Source: Mycolicibacter virginiensis
GTDB taxonomy: Bacteria; Actinomycetota; Actinomycetes; Mycobacteriales; Mycobacteriaceae
Assembly (NCBI RefSeq): GCF_022374935.2
Contig: NZ_CP092430.2
Location: 1,984,001-2,048,000, forward strand
Reading direction: 5' to 3'
Length of the DNA stretch: 64,000 bases
Shown in pieces: positions 1 through 10,582 of this stretch. A model generated the notes under the pieces. The model saw only the letters and a list, made by a program, of their open reading frames with translations. It had not been told where the DNA came from and made no database searches. How positions within the stretch are numbered: position 1 is the first letter of the stretch; every line of letters begins with the position of its first letter. The translations under genes and the position numbers were made by a program.

Positions 1-520
1 CGGCCGCTACCGGCGGCGGCTGGCTGCCGGCCACCGTGGCGCCCAGCGTGCTTCCGGGGGCGGCAGGCACCGAGCGCCGGCAGGCCCACACCGCGGCCAC
101 CCGGCCCGCGCAGACCGCGAGCACGATCTGCCCGGCCGCCAGCATCGGGAAGGTCGATGCCTGCAAGCCGATTACCAACACCACCGCGATGACCCCGAAT
201 GGGCCGGTCGACCCCTCGTGCATCACCTGCAGCGCCTGCGGAGCGGGCCGGGCGCACCCCAAGCCATCGGCCGTGTCGGCCACCCCGTCGATGTGCAGGC
301 CACGAGTGGCGGTCAGCAGCGCCGCCACGGCCAGTAGGCCGGTCACCGGGCTGCCCGGGCCGAAGGCGTAGCCACCGGCCCACACCACGGCCGCGGCCAG
401 CGCGCCGAGAGCGGCGCCGACCACCGGGAACGCGGTCATCGCCCCGCGGCCCGGCGGTCGGTCAGTGGGAACGGGAAGAATCGTTCCGAAAGCGAAAGAC
501 GCTGCCAGGGAAGCGATCAC
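1..520 (-). CDS. cobS: Adenosylcobinamide-GDP ribazoletransferase (cobalamin synthase), 3' part off the left edge
   Basis: Integral membrane enzyme joining adenosylcobinamide-GDP to alpha-ribazole in the last stage of cobalamin assembly. About 173 N-terminal residues lie in the window; the rest runs off the left edge. The family hallmark [14 protein letters not shown] is at residues 75-88 (Asp-rich, binds Mg/substrate), flanked by hydrophobic segments around residues 30-50 and 58-72. The GTG start (518-520) overlaps the cobT stop as GTGA, so the two are probably translated together. The preceding cobT makes the precursor of the ribazole substrate, which supports the call. The stretch 1-520 shows no frameshift. 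Confidence 0.9.
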   Translation of the reverse strand, partial: MIASLAASFAFGTILPVPTDRPPGRGAMTAFPVVGAALGALAAAVVWAGGYAFGPGSPVTGLLAVAALLTATRGLHIDGVADTADGLGCARPAPQALQVMHEGSTGPFGVIAVVLVIGLQASTFPMLAAGQIVLAVCAGRVAAVWACRRSVPAAPGSTLGATVAGSQPPPVAA

Positions 521-1575
521 GATGACCGGTCGCTGACGCCGGCCTCGGCGAACGTCGACATGGACGTCAATGCCGCGACCGCGGCGCGCAGGACCGGCAA
601 CGCCACCGCGGCGCCGGTGCCTTCGCCCAACCGCATCTGCAGGTCGAGGATCGGCTGCAGGCCCAGCGCCGCGCAGGCCAGGGCATGGGCCGGCTCTGGC
701 GAACGATGCCCGGCCTGCCACCAGGCCCGGGCTCCAGGAGCCAACCGGTCGGCCACCAGGGCAGCAGCCGTCGACGCCAGGCCGTCGAGCAGCACCGGGG
801 TGCGCCGCACCGCGGCCTGGGCGCAGAACCCCGTCAACGCCGCGAAGTCGGCGCCACCGCAGCAGCGCAGCAGCGCAAGCGGGTCGGCGTGCTGCGGCCG
901 GGACCGAAAGAGGGCGTCGCGCACCGCCGCGGTCTTGCGTGACCAGCCGGCGTCATCGATGCCCGTCCCGTGGCCGACCACGTCGGAAGGTTCGGCGCCG
1001 GTCAGCGCGGCAATCAATGTGGCTGCGACGGTGGTGTTTCCGATCCCCATATCGCCGGGGATGAGCAGATCTGCGCCACCGTCGACTTCCTCGTCGGCGA
1101 TGCGCCGGCCGGCCTCGACCGCGGCCAGGGTCTCCTCGGCGGTCAGGGCGTCCTCGCTTGTGATGTCACCGCTGCCACGCCGAACCTTGTAGGGACCGGC
1201 CGCTGTCGACACCGCGGGGGAGTCGGTCGCACCGTCATCGACGGCCATGTCCACCACCCGTACCCCGGCTCCGCCGATCGCGGCCAGCGCGTTGATGGCC
1301 GCGCCGCCACGGTCGATGTTGGCGACCATCTGGGCCGTCACCTCCGGGGGGTAGGCAGACACCCGTCCCCGGGTTACGCCGTGATCGCCGGCGAACACCA
1401 CAACCCGGACGCGCTCGAACTGTCGTGGCGGACACTGTCCCTGGCAGGCCGCCGCCCACACCGAGAGGGCCTCCAGTCGGCCCAGTGAACCCGCCGGTTT
1501 CGTCAGTGAGTCCTGCCGTGCCCGGGCGGCTGCTGCCGCCGCGGCATCGGGTGGGCTGACCGGTGGGAAATTCAC
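517..1575 (-). CDS. cobT: Nicotinate-nucleotide--dimethylbenzimidazole phosphoribosyltransferase
   Basis: Transfers phosphoribose from nicotinate mononucleotide to dimethylbenzimidazole, giving alpha-ribazole phosphate for the lower ligand of cobalamin. The protein is 352 aa, the family's usual length. It carries the [10 protein letters not shown] segment near the N-terminus, GDMGIGNTT in the middle, and LGEGTGAA near the C-terminus containing the probable catalytic Glu (about residue 318). The frame is open about 62 codons further upstream, but GTG at 1573-1575 matches the N-terminus known in mycobacteria and leaves about 30 bases after the upstream DUF3043 gene. cobS follows with a 4-base overlap, so this is a cobalamin tail operon. 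Confidence 0.93.
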   Translation of the reverse strand: MNFPPVSPPDAAAAAAARARQDSLTKPAGSLGRLEALSVWAAACQGQCPPRQFERVRVVVFAGDHGVTRGRVSAYPPEVTAQMVANIDRGGAAINALAAIGGAGVRVVDMAVDDGATDSPAVSTAAGPYKVRRGSGDITSEDALTAEETLAAVEAGRRIADEEVDGGADLLIPGDMGIGNTTVAATLIAALTGAEPSDVVGHGTGIDDAGWSRKTAAVRDALFRSRPQHADPLALLRCCGGADFAALTGFCAQAAVRRTPVLLDGLASTAAALVADRLAPGARAWWQAGHRSPEPAHALACAALGLQPILDLQMRLGEGTGAAVALPVLRAAVAALTSMSTFAEAGVSDRSS

Positions 1576-1606
1576 GGATTCCAAGGTTGTCGGCCCCGAT
1601 TCGGGC

Positions 1607-2284
1607 TCAGTCGAGGCGTTCGCCGCGCCGCACCTGCGGGCGCGGTGCCCGCATGCGGCGCAGCGTGGATGCGCGGCTGGCGGCGTAGAGCCCCAGCTTC
1701 CAACGGCTTTCGACATTGTCGGGGAACTTGGCGTCGGCCATCCGGCCGGCCTTGCGGGCAACCAACACCCCGTCGACGGCCATCAAGACCATCAGCAGCA
1801 TCATCGCCGGCGAAATGTAGTACTGGACCTGCGGGACCGCCATCATGATGAACATCAGGCCGAGCGCGACCGGCATGAACAGGCCCAACAGGTTGTAGCG
1901 GGCGTCGACGATGTCGCGAACGTACCGGCGCACCGGGCCGCGGTCGCGTTCCAGCAGCGCCGCCTCGTCGCCGGACAGCATCCGTTCCCGGCGGTCGGCC
2001 ATCCGCTCACGGCGCTCGGCCTTTGCGATCCGGCGCTCTTCCTTGCTCAGTTTCGGGCCGGCCAGCGACTTGCGCCGGGCCCGGGCCTCCGCGGAGGTCA
2101 TCGGGGCCGGCGCCACCGGGCCGCGACGCTTGGCCGCAGCGCTGCGCTTCGGGGTCGGCCGGCCTTTGGGAGCGGTGACGCCGCCACGAGCGCCGCCCTC
2201 AGACTCGTCGCCGTCGATAGAGACGGCGGAGACCACGGACTCAGCGGACTGAGTCTCGTCTTTTCTACGCCCCGGCAACTTCAC
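1607..2284 (-). CDS. DUF3043 membrane protein (Rv2206-like)
   Basis: Unknown function. The protein is 225 aa: a long charged Lys/Arg-rich cytoplasmic N-terminal half (residues 1-125, including an [12 protein letters not shown] helix), then two membrane segments at about 131-150 and 155-176, then a basic C-terminal tail. This layout and the N-terminus MKLPGRRK fit the actinobacterial DUF3043 family and the M. tuberculosis neighbour of cobT. It is first in the minus-strand run before cobT-cobS, but nothing links it to cobalamin chemistry except position. Its start is about 70 bases from the divergent glycerate kinase. Confidence 0.85.
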   Translation of the reverse strand: MKLPGRRKDETQSAESVVSAVSIDGDESEGGARGGVTAPKGRPTPKRSAAAKRRGPVAPAPMTSAEARARRKSLAGPKLSKEERRIAKAERRERMADRRERMLSGDEAALLERDRGPVRRYVRDIVDARYNLLGLFMPVALGLMFIMMAVPQVQYYISPAMMLLMVLMAVDGVLVARKAGRMADAKFPDNVESRWKLGLYAASRASTLRRMRAPRPQVRRGERLD

Positions 2285-2341
2285 GCCCGCCAGATTACTT
2301 GCCCGGTCCGCCCGGCCTGCGTCGCCGTCCGCGCGGCTCTA

Positions 2342-2347
2342 TACGCT
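2342..2347 (+). promoter_or_regulatory. -10 element TACGCT; probable leaderless start of the glycerate kinase
   Basis: TACGCT fits the mycobacterial -10 pattern TANNNT and ends 6 bases before the ATG at 2354. This spacing places the transcript start at or beside the start codon. No Shine-Dalgarno sequence precedes the gene. Inference from spacing only. Confidence 0.45.
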
Positions 2348-2353
2348 GCAGTG

Positions 2354-3481
2354 ATGGCTGATCACCCGGGTTCCGGCGGCTCGGCCGGTCCTCGGGCGCG
2401 GGCGCTTCGGGTGCTGATCGCGCCGGACTGTTTCGGCGAGACTCTGACCGCGGTGCAGGCCGCCGCCGCCATCTCGACCGGCTGGCATCGCAGCCGACCC
2501 CACGACCGGCTGGCGATCGCACCGCAGTCCGACGGCGGCCCGGGCTTCGTCGCGGTGCTGGCCAACGCGCTGGGCACGGTGCAGCAGGCCCGGGTCAGCG
2601 GACCGCTGGATGATCCGGTCGACGCCGAATGGGTCTGGGACTCCGTCGCCAAAACGGCCTATCTGGAATGCGCCCAGGCCTGCGGGTTGGGAATGCTCGG
2701 CGAACCGCCGTCACCGCGCACAGCGCTACTGGCCCACAGCATGGGGGTGGGACAACTCGTCGCCGCCGCGCTGGCGGCCGGGGCGCAGCGAATCGTCATC
2801 GGGCTCGGCGGCAGTGCGTGTACCGACGGTGGTCGCGGCATGGTCGAGGAATTGGGTGGCCTGGCCGCCGGCCGCCGGCGGCTCACGGGGGTCGAATTGG
2901 TAGCCGCCTGTGACGTGGAATATCCGCTACTGGGCCCCTGGGGCTCGGCCCGTGTGTTCGGGCCGCAGAAGGGCGCCGACGCCGCCACGGTCGCGGTACT
3001 CGAAAGCAGGCTGGCTGCCTGGGCGAGCGAACTGGACGCCACCGCCGGGTGGGAGGCCAGCGCCGCGTCGGGCGCCGGGGCAGCCGGCGGCATCGGGGCA
3101 GCCGTGCTGGCGCTGGGCGGCACCATCGAATCCGGTTCCGAGATCGTGGCCCGCCACACCGGTCTGGAGGCCGCCCTCGCCGACACCGACGTCCTGGTCA
3201 CCGGCGAAGGCCACTTCGATCAGCAGTCGCTGCACGGCAAAGTGGTCGGTTCGCTGGCGGCGGCGGCGCGGGCGCGGGAGATGCCGCTGCTGGTCCTGGC
3301 CGGACAGATCAGCCTGGACGAACCCGCACTGCGGTCGGCCGGGGTGCTGGCCGCCCGGGCAATCGCCGACTATGCCGGCTCCGTGCGGCTGGCCCTGATC
3401 GACGCCGCCAACCAGCTGATCGGGCTGACCAGCGTCACAGCGGCGCAGATCGGTGGCCGCGCGGCGGGTTCGTCCAGGTGA
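2354..3481 (+). CDS. Glycerate kinase, GckA/GlxK type (Rv2205c-like)
   Basis: Phosphorylates D-glycerate with ATP, feeding glyoxylate/serine-derived carbon into lower glycolysis. The protein is 375 aa with the family signatures GGSACTDGG at about residues 152-160 and a [19 protein letters not shown] segment in the C-terminal half. ATG at 2354 is preferred, although an overlapping GTG at 2351 is also in frame; a TACGCT -10 element suggests a leaderless message. The stop codon (3479-3481) lies inside the first copy of a tandem repeat, so the gene's last codons are contributed by that repeat. Cytosolic; no sign of damage. Confidence 0.88.
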   Translation: MADHPGSGGSAGPRARALRVLIAPDCFGETLTAVQAAAAISTGWHRSRPHDRLAIAPQSDGGPGFVAVLANALGTVQQARVSGPLDDPVDAEWVWDSVAKTAYLECAQACGLGMLGEPPSPRTALLAHSMGVGQLVAAALAAGAQRIVIGLGGSACTDGGRGMVEELGGLAAGRRRLTGVELVAACDVEYPLLGPWGSARVFGPQKGADAATVAVLESRLAAWASELDATAGWEASAASGAGAAGGIGAAVLALGGTIESGSEIVARHTGLEAALADTDVLVTGEGHFDQQSLHGKVVGSLAAAARAREMPLLVLAGQISLDEPALRSAGVLAARAIADYAGSVRLALIDAANQLIGLTSVTAAQIGGRAAGSSR

Positions 3482-3576
3482 TTCGGCGGTCCAGCTTCGG
3501 CTCTCCTGCGTCGAGTCTCGCTAACCGCCAGGTGATTCGGCGGTCCAGCTTCGGCTCTCCTGCGTCGAGTCTCGCT
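3474..3576. repeat. Tandem repeat, 54-bp period, two copies; member of a dispersed family
   Basis: Copies start at 3474 and 3528. Each carries the 30-base core (3493-3522 and 3547-3576; begins AGCTTCGGCTCTCCTGCGTC). Between the cores lies an inverted repeat ACCGCC (3524-3529) / GGCGGT (3539-3544). The same core, with one to three changes, recurs at 34450-34479 and 45129-45158. The first copy supplies the stop codon of the glycerate kinase gene. Resembles short mycobacterial interspersed repeats; no match to a named family is claimed. Confidence 0.85.
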
Positions 3577-3624
3577 GATATAGATCGAGCTCGCCGCGTC
3601 GATAGGGAACACGTTGGCGCAGGG

Positions 3625-3630
3625 TATCGT
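3625..3630 (+). promoter_or_regulatory. Candidate -10 (TATCGT) for the Fe-S carrier gene
   Basis: TATCGT fits TANNNT and would give a leader of about 66 bases before the ATG at 3704. A near-perfect palindrome (GCCTCGA-G-TCGAGGC, 3650-3664) lies in that leader and could be an operator or hairpin. There is no convincing -35 element. Confidence 0.3.
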
Positions 3631-3703
3631 TGTTGTGGTGGGTTCGAACGCCTCGAGTCGAGGCCGGACCCGCCCCCATGATCAACCGCAATAGGGAGAC
3701 GCA

Positions 3704-4060
3704 ATGACTGTCCAGGATCAGTCGACCACCGAGTCTCACGGCGTGGTCTTGACCGATGAGGCCGCGGCCAAGGTAAAGGCGCTGCTGGAACAGGAGGGTC
3801 GTGACGACCTGACCCTGCGGATCTCGGTCCAGCCGGGCGGCTGCGCCGGCCTGCGCTACAACCTGTTCTTCGACGACCGCAGCCTTGACGGTGACGTGGT
3901 CGCGGAGTTCAACGGCGTCACGCTGACCGTCGACCGGATGAGTGCGCCGTACCTGCAGGGTGCCGAGATCGGCTACGCCGACCAGATCGACAAGCAGGGC
4001 TTCACCATCGAGAACCCCAACGCCGGCGGCTCGTGCTCGTGCGGCGACTCGTTCAACTGA
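3704..4060 (+). CDS. erpA: A-type iron-sulfur carrier/insertion protein (HesB/IscA/ErpA family, Rv2204c-like)
   Basis: Accepts and delivers Fe-S clusters to apo-enzymes in the cytosol. The protein is 118 aa, the usual A-type size. The three conserved cysteines are C47 (in GGCAGLRY) and C111/C113 (CSCG near the C-terminus), spaced as in IscA/ErpA. The SD sequence AGGGAGA lies 5 bases before the ATG. The symbol erpA is by family; the exact client is unknown. The gene lies between glycerate kinase and adenosine kinase, as in M. tuberculosis, except that the small opposite-strand membrane gene (Rv2203) normally found downstream is absent. Confidence 0.9.
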   Translation: MTVQDQSTTESHGVVLTDEAAAKVKALLEQEGRDDLTLRISVQPGGCAGLRYNLFFDDRSLDGDVVAEFNGVTLTVDRMSAPYLQGAEIGYADQIDKQGFTIENPNAGGSCSCGDSFN

Positions 4061-4162
4061 GCACCTGATTTCATCTGAACACCGCGGGTTTTGTGCTGCC
4101 CGGCGGCGAGCAGGTGGCACCGGGCCGCTACCGTGGGTACCCACATCCAGGCCCAATGGTGA

Positions 4163-5158
<996 letters not shown>

Positions 5159-5167
5159 TCTGCCGAG

Positions 5168-5217
5168 CAGACGTAAAAGCCCCCTATTCGTGCCGAATCA
5201 GGGGGCTTTTACGTCTG
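5168..5217. terminator. Perfect bidirectional terminator between convergent adoK and asnB
   Basis: An 18-bp perfect stem (CAGACGTAAAAGCCCCCT pairing with its exact complement at 5200-5217) surrounds a 14-base loop in which ATTCG and CGAAT can pair further. The A-run and T-run inside the stem give U-tracts on both strands. It sits between two convergent stop codons, at 5158 and 5228. Intrinsic terminators this good are uncommon in mycobacteria. Confidence 0.9.
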
Positions 5218-5227
5218 TTCGCGGGGG

Positions 5228-7174
5228 TTAGAGCCGCACGGGATAGTCCGGTTCCCTGATGGTCGGAACCACGGTGTGCTCGACGAAGATCGCGTGCCAC
5301 AGCATGAAGATCAGCACGGTCCACAGTCGACGGCTGTGATCGGCGGTGCCCACGCGGTGCTCGTCGAGCATCGTGCGCACCGCTGCGACGTCGATGAGGT
5401 GATCGGCGCCGGTGGCGTCCACCGTGGCGTAGGCCCACTCCAACAGCTCACCGGCGCGCAGCCAGTGCCGTAGTGGCACCGGGAAGCCGAGCTTGGGGCG
5501 GTGCAGTACATGCGCGGGAATGATCGGCTCCAATGCACGGCGCAGCGCGTACTTGGTGGTGGTGCGGGTGATCTTGGCCGACACCGGCAGGCGCGACGCG
5601 ACCGCGAACACCTCGGGGTCCAGGAACGGTACCCGCAGCTCCAGTGAATTGGCCATCGTCATCTTGTCGGCTTTGACCAGGATGTCGCCGCGCAGCCAGG
5701 TGAACAGATCGATGTGCTGCATTCGGGCCACCGGGTCCCAGCCGGCGGACTCGGCGTACACCGGGGCGGTGACGTCGGTGTGGGTCCAGTCGGGGGAGAA
5801 GCCCGGCAGCACGGCACGCAGCTGCTCGTCGGAGAAACTGCGGGCGTTGCCGTAATAGCGTTCCTGCAGCGTTAGTGACCCGCGGTGCAGCAGGCTCTTG
5901 CCGCGCATGCCCTCGGGCAACGGCCGCGACGCCTTGCCGAGGGATCGGCGCACCGGTGCCGGTAGATAATCGAACGGACGCAGCGACAGCGGCTCTCGGT
6001 AGATCGTGTAGCCGCCGAACAACTCGTCGGCGCCTTCGCCGGAGAGCACCACTTTCACGTGCTTGCGGGCTTCGGCGGCGATGAAGTACAGCGGCACCAA
6101 TGCCGGGTCGGCGACAGGGTCGTCGAGGTACCAGACGATCTCGGGCAGGGCGGCGACGAACTCGGCCGGGCTGACCACCTTGACCACGTGCCGGGCACCG
6201 ATCGCCTCGGCGGACGCAGCGGCGACGTCGACCTCGGAGAAGCCCTCGCGCTCGAACCCGGTGGTGAAGGTGATCAGTTTGGGGTTGTGGCGCATCGCCA
6301 GCGCGGCGATCGCGGTGGAGTCGATCCCGCCGGACAGGAACGCGCCAACGGTGACGTCGGCCCGCATGTGCTTGGCGACTGAATCCTCCAGGACCGCGGT
6401 GATCTCGTCGTAGCGGGCCTGCTCGGTGTCGCGGGTGATCGGGGTGGCGTCGAACCGCGGCCGGAAGTAGCGGGTGGTCTCCGGCTCACCGCCCGGCCGA
6501 ATCCGGGCGTAGCAGCCCGATTCCAGCCGGCGTATGCCGCGGTGCAGCGTCTCCGGTTCCGGCACGTACTGCAGCACCGTGTAGTGCTGGACGGCGCGGG
6601 TGTCGATCGCGGTGTCGAACCCCACCACGTCGGCGAGGTCCAGCAGGCATTTCTTCTCGCTGCCCACCACGGTGCCGCCCGGGCCGGACGCCATGAACAG
6701 CGGCTTGATCCCGAACGGGTCGCGGGCGCAGAACAGCTCGCCGGCCACGGTGTCCCACACCGCGAAGGCGAACATGCCGCGCAGCCGCGACAGCACCTCG
6801 GTGCCCCAGTAGTGGTAGCCCGCGACGATCGCCTCGCCGTCGCCGTCGGTGGCGAATATCGCGCCATGTTCGGCGGCCAGCTCTTCGCGCAGTTCCAGGT
6901 AGTTGTAGATCTCGCCGTTGAACACCAGTTCGTAGCGCTCGGGAGCCTCTGGCGGGCCCCACCGCATGGGCTGGTGCGAATGGGCGATGTCGATGAACGA
7001 CAGCCGGTTGAAGCCGAACACCACGCGATCGCCGGCCCAGATCCCGCCTGGCTCGTCCGGGCCCCGGTGGCGCATCAGGTGGGTGGCGCGCGACACCGCG
7101 CCGGCGACTTCGGCCACATCAGGGCCGGGTGTCGTGCCGGCCGGGGCACACACGAAGGCCAGCAGTCCACACAT
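5228..7174 (-). CDS. asnB: Asparagine synthetase, glutamine-hydrolysing
   Basis: Makes asparagine from aspartate using glutamine amide nitrogen and ATP; related mycobacterial enzymes also amidate cell-wall diaminopimelate, so that role is possible. The protein is 648 aa. The class II glutaminase domain starts with MCGLLAF, leaving Cys2 as the N-terminal nucleophile, and contains FNGEIYNY (85-92). The synthetase domain carries the pyrophosphate loop SGGIDS (281-286). The start was chosen at the Met before Cys2; the frame is open for 81 more codons upstream, but those would bury the nucleophile. Transcribed divergently from ctaC. Confidence 0.95.
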   Translation of the reverse strand: MCGLLAFVCAPAGTTPGPDVAEVAGAVSRATHLMRHRGPDEPGGIWAGDRVVFGFNRLSFIDIAHSHQPMRWGPPEAPERYELVFNGEIYNYLELREELAAEHGAIFATDGDGEAIVAGYHYWGTEVLSRLRGMFAFAVWDTVAGELFCARDPFGIKPLFMASGPGGTVVGSEKKCLLDLADVVGFDTAIDTRAVQHYTVLQYVPEPETLHRGIRRLESGCYARIRPGGEPETTRYFRPRFDATPITRDTEQARYDEITAVLEDSVAKHMRADVTVGAFLSGGIDSTAIAALAMRHNPKLITFTTGFEREGFSEVDVAAASAEAIGARHVVKVVSPAEFVAALPEIVWYLDDPVADPALVPLYFIAAEARKHVKVVLSGEGADELFGGYTIYREPLSLRPFDYLPAPVRRSLGKASRPLPEGMRGKSLLHRGSLTLQERYYGNARSFSDEQLRAVLPGFSPDWTHTDVTAPVYAESAGWDPVARMQHIDLFTWLRGDILVKADKMTMANSLELRVPFLDPEVFAVASRLPVSAKITRTTTKYALRRALEPIIPAHVLHRPKLGFPVPLRHWLRAGELLEWAYATVDATGADHLIDVAAVRTMLDEHRVGTADHSRRLWTVLIFMLWHAIFVEHTVVPTIREPDYPVRL

Positions 7175-7319
7175 CGGGTCCCAGTATGCCGCACCGGTAT
7201 CGGCGTTGAACTGCGAAGGCCCATGTAGGCCTGCGAAGAAGCTGTGGAGCCAGATGAGGTGGTCAACACACCGGGACGGCCAACCGGCAGGTACATCAAA
7301 CCTCGGTGATCCGGGTGGT

Positions 7320-7335
7320 CTACGCTGCGTAGTAT
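7320..7335 (+). promoter_or_regulatory. ctaC promoter candidate with a 13-bp palindrome
   Basis: TAGTAT (7330-7335) is a -10-like hexamer 54 bases before the ctaC start. It overlaps the palindrome CTACGC-T-GCGTAG (7320-7332), which could be an operator. The whole asnB/ctaC divergent gap is about 215 bases and shows nothing else I can assign. Confidence 0.35.
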
Positions 7336-7389
7336 TCGACTGCTCCGCCGGGTCAGTCGGCCCGTTCTGTGACTCGAGGAGGCACCAAC

Positions 7390-8448
7390 GTGACACGTCG
7401 CGGGCAGGGCGTTGCACATCGCCGTCTGCTTCGACCGCTGACCGCGGTCAGCGTGCTCGGACTGCTGGCGGTAACGCTCAGCGGTTGCAGCGTCGACTGG
7501 ACCGATGTGGTCGGTTTCGGCTGGCCCAAGGGCATCACGCCAGAGGCTGAGGCCAACTACCAGCTGTGGATCGGCATGGTCATCGCTTCGGTGGTGATCG
7601 GTGGGCTCGTCTGGGGAATGATCTTCTGGTCGATGATCTTCCACCGCAAGAAGGCGACCGACACCGAGCTGCCGCGCCAGTTCGGCTACAACATGCCGCT
7701 GGAGCTCGGACTCACCGTCGTGCCGTTCCTGGCCGTCGCGGTGATCTTCTACTTCACCGTCGTGGTCCAGGAGAAGATGCTGCACCACGAGCCCAACCCC
7801 GAGGTGGTCGTCGACGTCACCGCCTTCCAGTGGAACTGGAAGTTCGGTTACCAGAAGGTCGACTTCCACGACCACACCCTGAGCTACGACGGTGTGGACC
7901 AAGCCCGCAAGGACGCGATGACGTCCAAGCCCGAAGGCGTGGACGCGCACGGTGAGGAACTGCGGGGGCCGGTCCAGGGCCTCAACACCGAGGACCGCAC
8001 CTACCTGAACTTCGACAAGATCGAGACGGTCGGGACCACCGGAGAGATCCCGGTGCTGGTGCTGCCGAGCGGTAAGCGCATCGAGTTCGTGCTCAACTCG
8101 GCCGACGTCATCCACGCGTTCTGGGTGCCCGAGTTCCTGTTCAAGCGTGACGTCATCGCCTGGCCCGAGCGCAACAACCAGGTGAACACCTTCCAGGTTG
8201 CCGAGATCACCAAGGAGGGCGCGTTCGTCGGCCACTGCGCCGAGATGTGCGGCACCTACCACGCGATGATGAACTTCGAGGTCCGGGTGGTCTCGCCTAA
8301 TGACTTCAAGGCCTATCTGGATCAGCGCATCGCCGGAAAGACCAACGCCGAGGCGCTGGAGGCGATCAAGCAGGAACCGTTGGCGACCACCACGTTCCCG
8401 TTCGACAGCCGCCGTGGCCTGCTAGCCCCGCAAGCCAGCAACAAGTAG
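7390..8448 (+). CDS. ctaC: Cytochrome c oxidase (aa3) subunit II
   Basis: Takes electrons from the cytochrome bc1 complex through the CuA centre of the terminal oxidase. The protein is 352 aa with a lipoprotein-type signal peptide (lipobox LSGC, C33), membrane helices at about 60-81 and 105-128, and a periplasmic cupredoxin domain with CuA ligands H242, C283, C287, H291 and M294. GTG at 7390 is chosen because AGGAGG lies 7 bases upstream; an in-frame GTG at 7369 lacks a ribosome site. ctaF follows after 10 bases. Confidence 0.96.
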   Translation: MTRRGQGVAHRRLLRPLTAVSVLGLLAVTLSGCSVDWTDVVGFGWPKGITPEAEANYQLWIGMVIASVVIGGLVWGMIFWSMIFHRKKATDTELPRQFGYNMPLELGLTVVPFLAVAVIFYFTVVVQEKMLHHEPNPEVVVDVTAFQWNWKFGYQKVDFHDHTLSYDGVDQARKDAMTSKPEGVDAHGEELRGPVQGLNTEDRTYLNFDKIETVGTTGEIPVLVLPSGKRIEFVLNSADVIHAFWVPEFLFKRDVIAWPERNNQVNTFQVAEITKEGAFVGHCAEMCGTYHAMMNFEVRVVSPNDFKAYLDQRIAGKTNAEALEAIKQEPLATTTFPFDSRRGLLAPQASNK

Positions 8449-8458
8449 GGACAACCGC

Positions 8459-8878
8459 ATGCGCATCGAATCCAGGCTGTTCGAGTTCGTCGCCACCTTC
8501 TTCCTGGTGGTCGGCGTGATCTACGCGGTGCTGACCGGCAAGTTCGCCACCGGCGGCGTGGAATGGGCCGGCACTACCGCGCTGTTCCTGACCGGAATGA
8601 TGGCCATGATCGTGGCCACCTTCTTCCGGTTCGTGGCACGCCGGCTGGACACCCGTCCCGAGGACTACGAGGCCGCCGAGGTCAGTGACGGCGCCGGCGA
8701 GTTGGGCTTCTTCAGCCCGCACAGCTGGTGGCCGATCCTGGTCGCGCTGTCCGGCTCGGTGGCTGCCGTGGGGATCGCTCTGTGGCTGCCCTGGCTGATC
8801 GCTGCCGGCGTGGTGTTCGTGTTGTCGAGCGTGGCCGGACTGGTCTTCGAGTACTACATCGGCGCCGAGAAACACTGA
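8459..8878 (+). CDS. ctaF: Cytochrome c oxidase subunit IV
   Basis: Small membrane subunit of the actinobacterial aa3 oxidase in the bc1-aa3 supercomplex. The protein is 139 aa, the same length as the M. tuberculosis protein as I recall it. It has a pair of helices near residues 8-25 and 33-55 and a second pair in the last 55 residues, separated by a polar loop ([15 protein letters not shown]). It immediately follows ctaC and is almost certainly co-transcribed. Confidence 0.93.
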   Translation: MRIESRLFEFVATFFLVVGVIYAVLTGKFATGGVEWAGTTALFLTGMMAMIVATFFRFVARRLDTRPEDYEAAEVSDGAGELGFFSPHSWWPILVALSGSVAAVGIALWLPWLIAAGVVFVLSSVAGLVFEYYIGAEKH

Positions 8879-9008
8879 CCGGATCTCCGCCGCGGCCGCC
8901 GTGTCGACCCGCTTGGGTAGGGTTGCCGATGCACAATGACCAACGGTGATTGATGTCGACCGCAACCGGTCAGGTCGTGGCGCGGCGGTTTGAAGAGGAT
9001 AGGCGGGA

Positions 9009-9917
9009 ATGAGCGGGCCGAATCCCCCAGAGGCGGGCTCTGGAGACGAGGGCTCCGGCAACGGTCAGCCGGCCCCAGACCTAGCCTCGGCCCCGGACGC
9101 GAGCGCGGGTGGGGAGATTCAGCCGCTGGACGATGTGACGGCCACTCCGGCCACCACGCCGGCCGACAACACCGCGTACTCGCAGGCCTACTCGGCGCCC
9201 GAATCCGAACAGTTTCTGAGCGGTCCCTACGTTCCGGTGGATCCGCGGCTCTACGACTACGACAACTACGACGTGCCCGACGAGCCGGAGCCGGGCGCCA
9301 AGACGCCCCGGTGGCCGTGGGTGGTCGGTGTCACCGTGATCATCGCCGCGGTCTCGCTGGTGGTGTCGGTGGCATTGCTGTTCGCCCGCACCGAAACCCA
9401 CGATCTGGCGACGCCCGCGACCACCAGCAGCACGGTCTCAGTGCCGCCGGTACAGGACGAGATCACCCGGACCAGTACCAGCACCACGGTGCCGCCGCCA
9501 CCGCCGCCCAGCAGCGAGGAGCCGCCGCCTCCGCCGCCCAGCAGCGAGGAGCCGCCGCCGCCCCCGCCGCCGCCGGTCAGCGAGGAGCCGGCACCGGAGC
9601 CATCGACCACGACGCAGGAGACCACCACGACCACGCCGCCGAAGCCGCTGCAGGTGACTTATTCGGTGACGGGCACCAAAGCGCCGTTCGACCAGATCAC
9701 GATCACCTACGTGGACGCCTCCGGGCAACGGCGTACACAACGCAACGCCTACATCCCGTGGTCGTTGACCCTGACCCCGATCTCCCAATCGGAGATCGGT
9801 TCCGTGGAGGCGACCAGCATGCTGCGGCTGAGCAAACTCAACTGCTCGATCACCAGCAGTGACGGTAGGGTGTTGTTCTCCAACAGCAATGACGCACCGG
9901 CGACGAGCTGCGGATGA
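9009..9917 (+). CDS. mmpS3: MmpS3-type membrane protein with proline-rich periplasmic linker
   Basis: MmpS family; its role is not settled, and it has no MmpL partner nearby. The protein is 302 aa: an acidic cytoplasmic segment (1-100), one membrane helix (about 104-126), a Ser/Thr/Pro/Glu linker with repeated [10 protein letters not shown] blocks (about 155-195), and a C-terminal beta-rich MmpS domain (about 210-302). The ATG is preceded by a GA-rich ribosome site. It sits between ctaF and the Rv2197c-like gene, an order conserved with M. tuberculosis, suggesting a link with the respiratory complex or cell envelope. The linker DNA is internally repetitive and could vary in length. Confidence 0.9.
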   Translation: MSGPNPPEAGSGDEGSGNGQPAPDLASAPDASAGGEIQPLDDVTATPATTPADNTAYSQAYSAPESEQFLSGPYVPVDPRLYDYDNYDVPDEPEPGAKTPRWPWVVGVTVIIAAVSLVVSVALLFARTETHDLATPATTSSTVSVPPVQDEITRTSTSTTVPPPPPPSSEEPPPPPPSSEEPPPPPPPPVSEEPAPEPSTTTQETTTTTPPKPLQVTYSVTGTKAPFDQITITYVDASGQRRTQRNAYIPWSLTLTPISQSEIGSVEATSMLRLSKLNCSITSSDGRVLFSNSNDAPATSCG

Positions 9918-10555
9918 CCGGCGGGAACATGGTGGATCGATTCATTCGACCGGGGCAGTCCCCGGAGGTCACTGACCGCATCCTGCTGGGCGCATGCGCA
10001 GCGATCTGGTTGACCTGGCTGGGCATGAGCGTGGCGGCCACAGTGGCACTCGTGGATCTCGGGCGAGGCTTTCACGAGCCGACCGAGAGTTCGCACAGCG
10101 GCCTGCTCTACATCGTGATCGGCGCTTCGGCGCTGGTCATCCTCGCGGCCATCCCGGTGCTGCTCCGGGCGCGCCAGCCCGGTCCGCCGCGGCCCCCGGG
10201 CTTTCCGCCCCAGGCGCCGGCCAAGCCGCCGCGCCCGAACGCCCAGGACGCTCCGTTGCAGCAGCCCGGATTCGATGCTCCGGGCCGGCGGGCGGCCGGT
10301 ACGCGCCAGGTGCTGCCCAACCAGGCTCAGGTGGACCGGGTGTTGCTGCGTGGCATCACGGTGCTGGCCACCGCGCTGGGCGGCGCGTTGACCTTGGTCG
10401 CGTTGGCCACCTATCTGATGGCCATCGGTAAAGACACCGGGTCGTGGGTCTGGTACGGGTTGGCCGGGGTCGGTGCTGCCGCCATGCCGGTGATTCCGTG
10501 GCTGTACCTGCGCCGGCTGGGTGAGGTACTGGAACTGCCGACTCGTTTCGGCTGA
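9914..10555 (+). CDS. DUF2561-type membrane protein (Rv2197c-like)
   Basis: Unknown function. The protein is 213 aa with about four hydrophobic helices: two in the first 75 residues and two in the last 70. A Pro-rich cytoplasmic stretch lies between them (roughly residues 80-125). The ATG overlaps the mmpS3 stop (ATGA), so it is translationally coupled to mmpS3. Length and position match the M. tuberculosis neighbour. Nothing in the sequence indicates an enzymatic role. Confidence 0.82.
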   Translation: MTGGNMVDRFIRPGQSPEVTDRILLGACAAIWLTWLGMSVAATVALVDLGRGFHEPTESSHSGLLYIVIGASALVILAAIPVLLRARQPGPPRPPGFPPQAPAKPPRPNAQDAPLQQPGFDAPGRRAAGTRQVLPNQAQVDRVLLRGITVLATALGGALTLVALATYLMAIGKDTGSWVWYGLAGVGAAAMPVIPWLYLRRLGEVLELPTRFG

Positions 10556-10582
10556 GCGGGCGCCGTTGTCGCGAGTGCCTGG

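Noticed and set aside
3474-3576. Possible CRISPR-like repeat-spacer unit (conserved core, variable intervening block)
   Set aside because: At most two cores per locus, the intervening block is itself duplicated and palindromic, and no cas genes are present.
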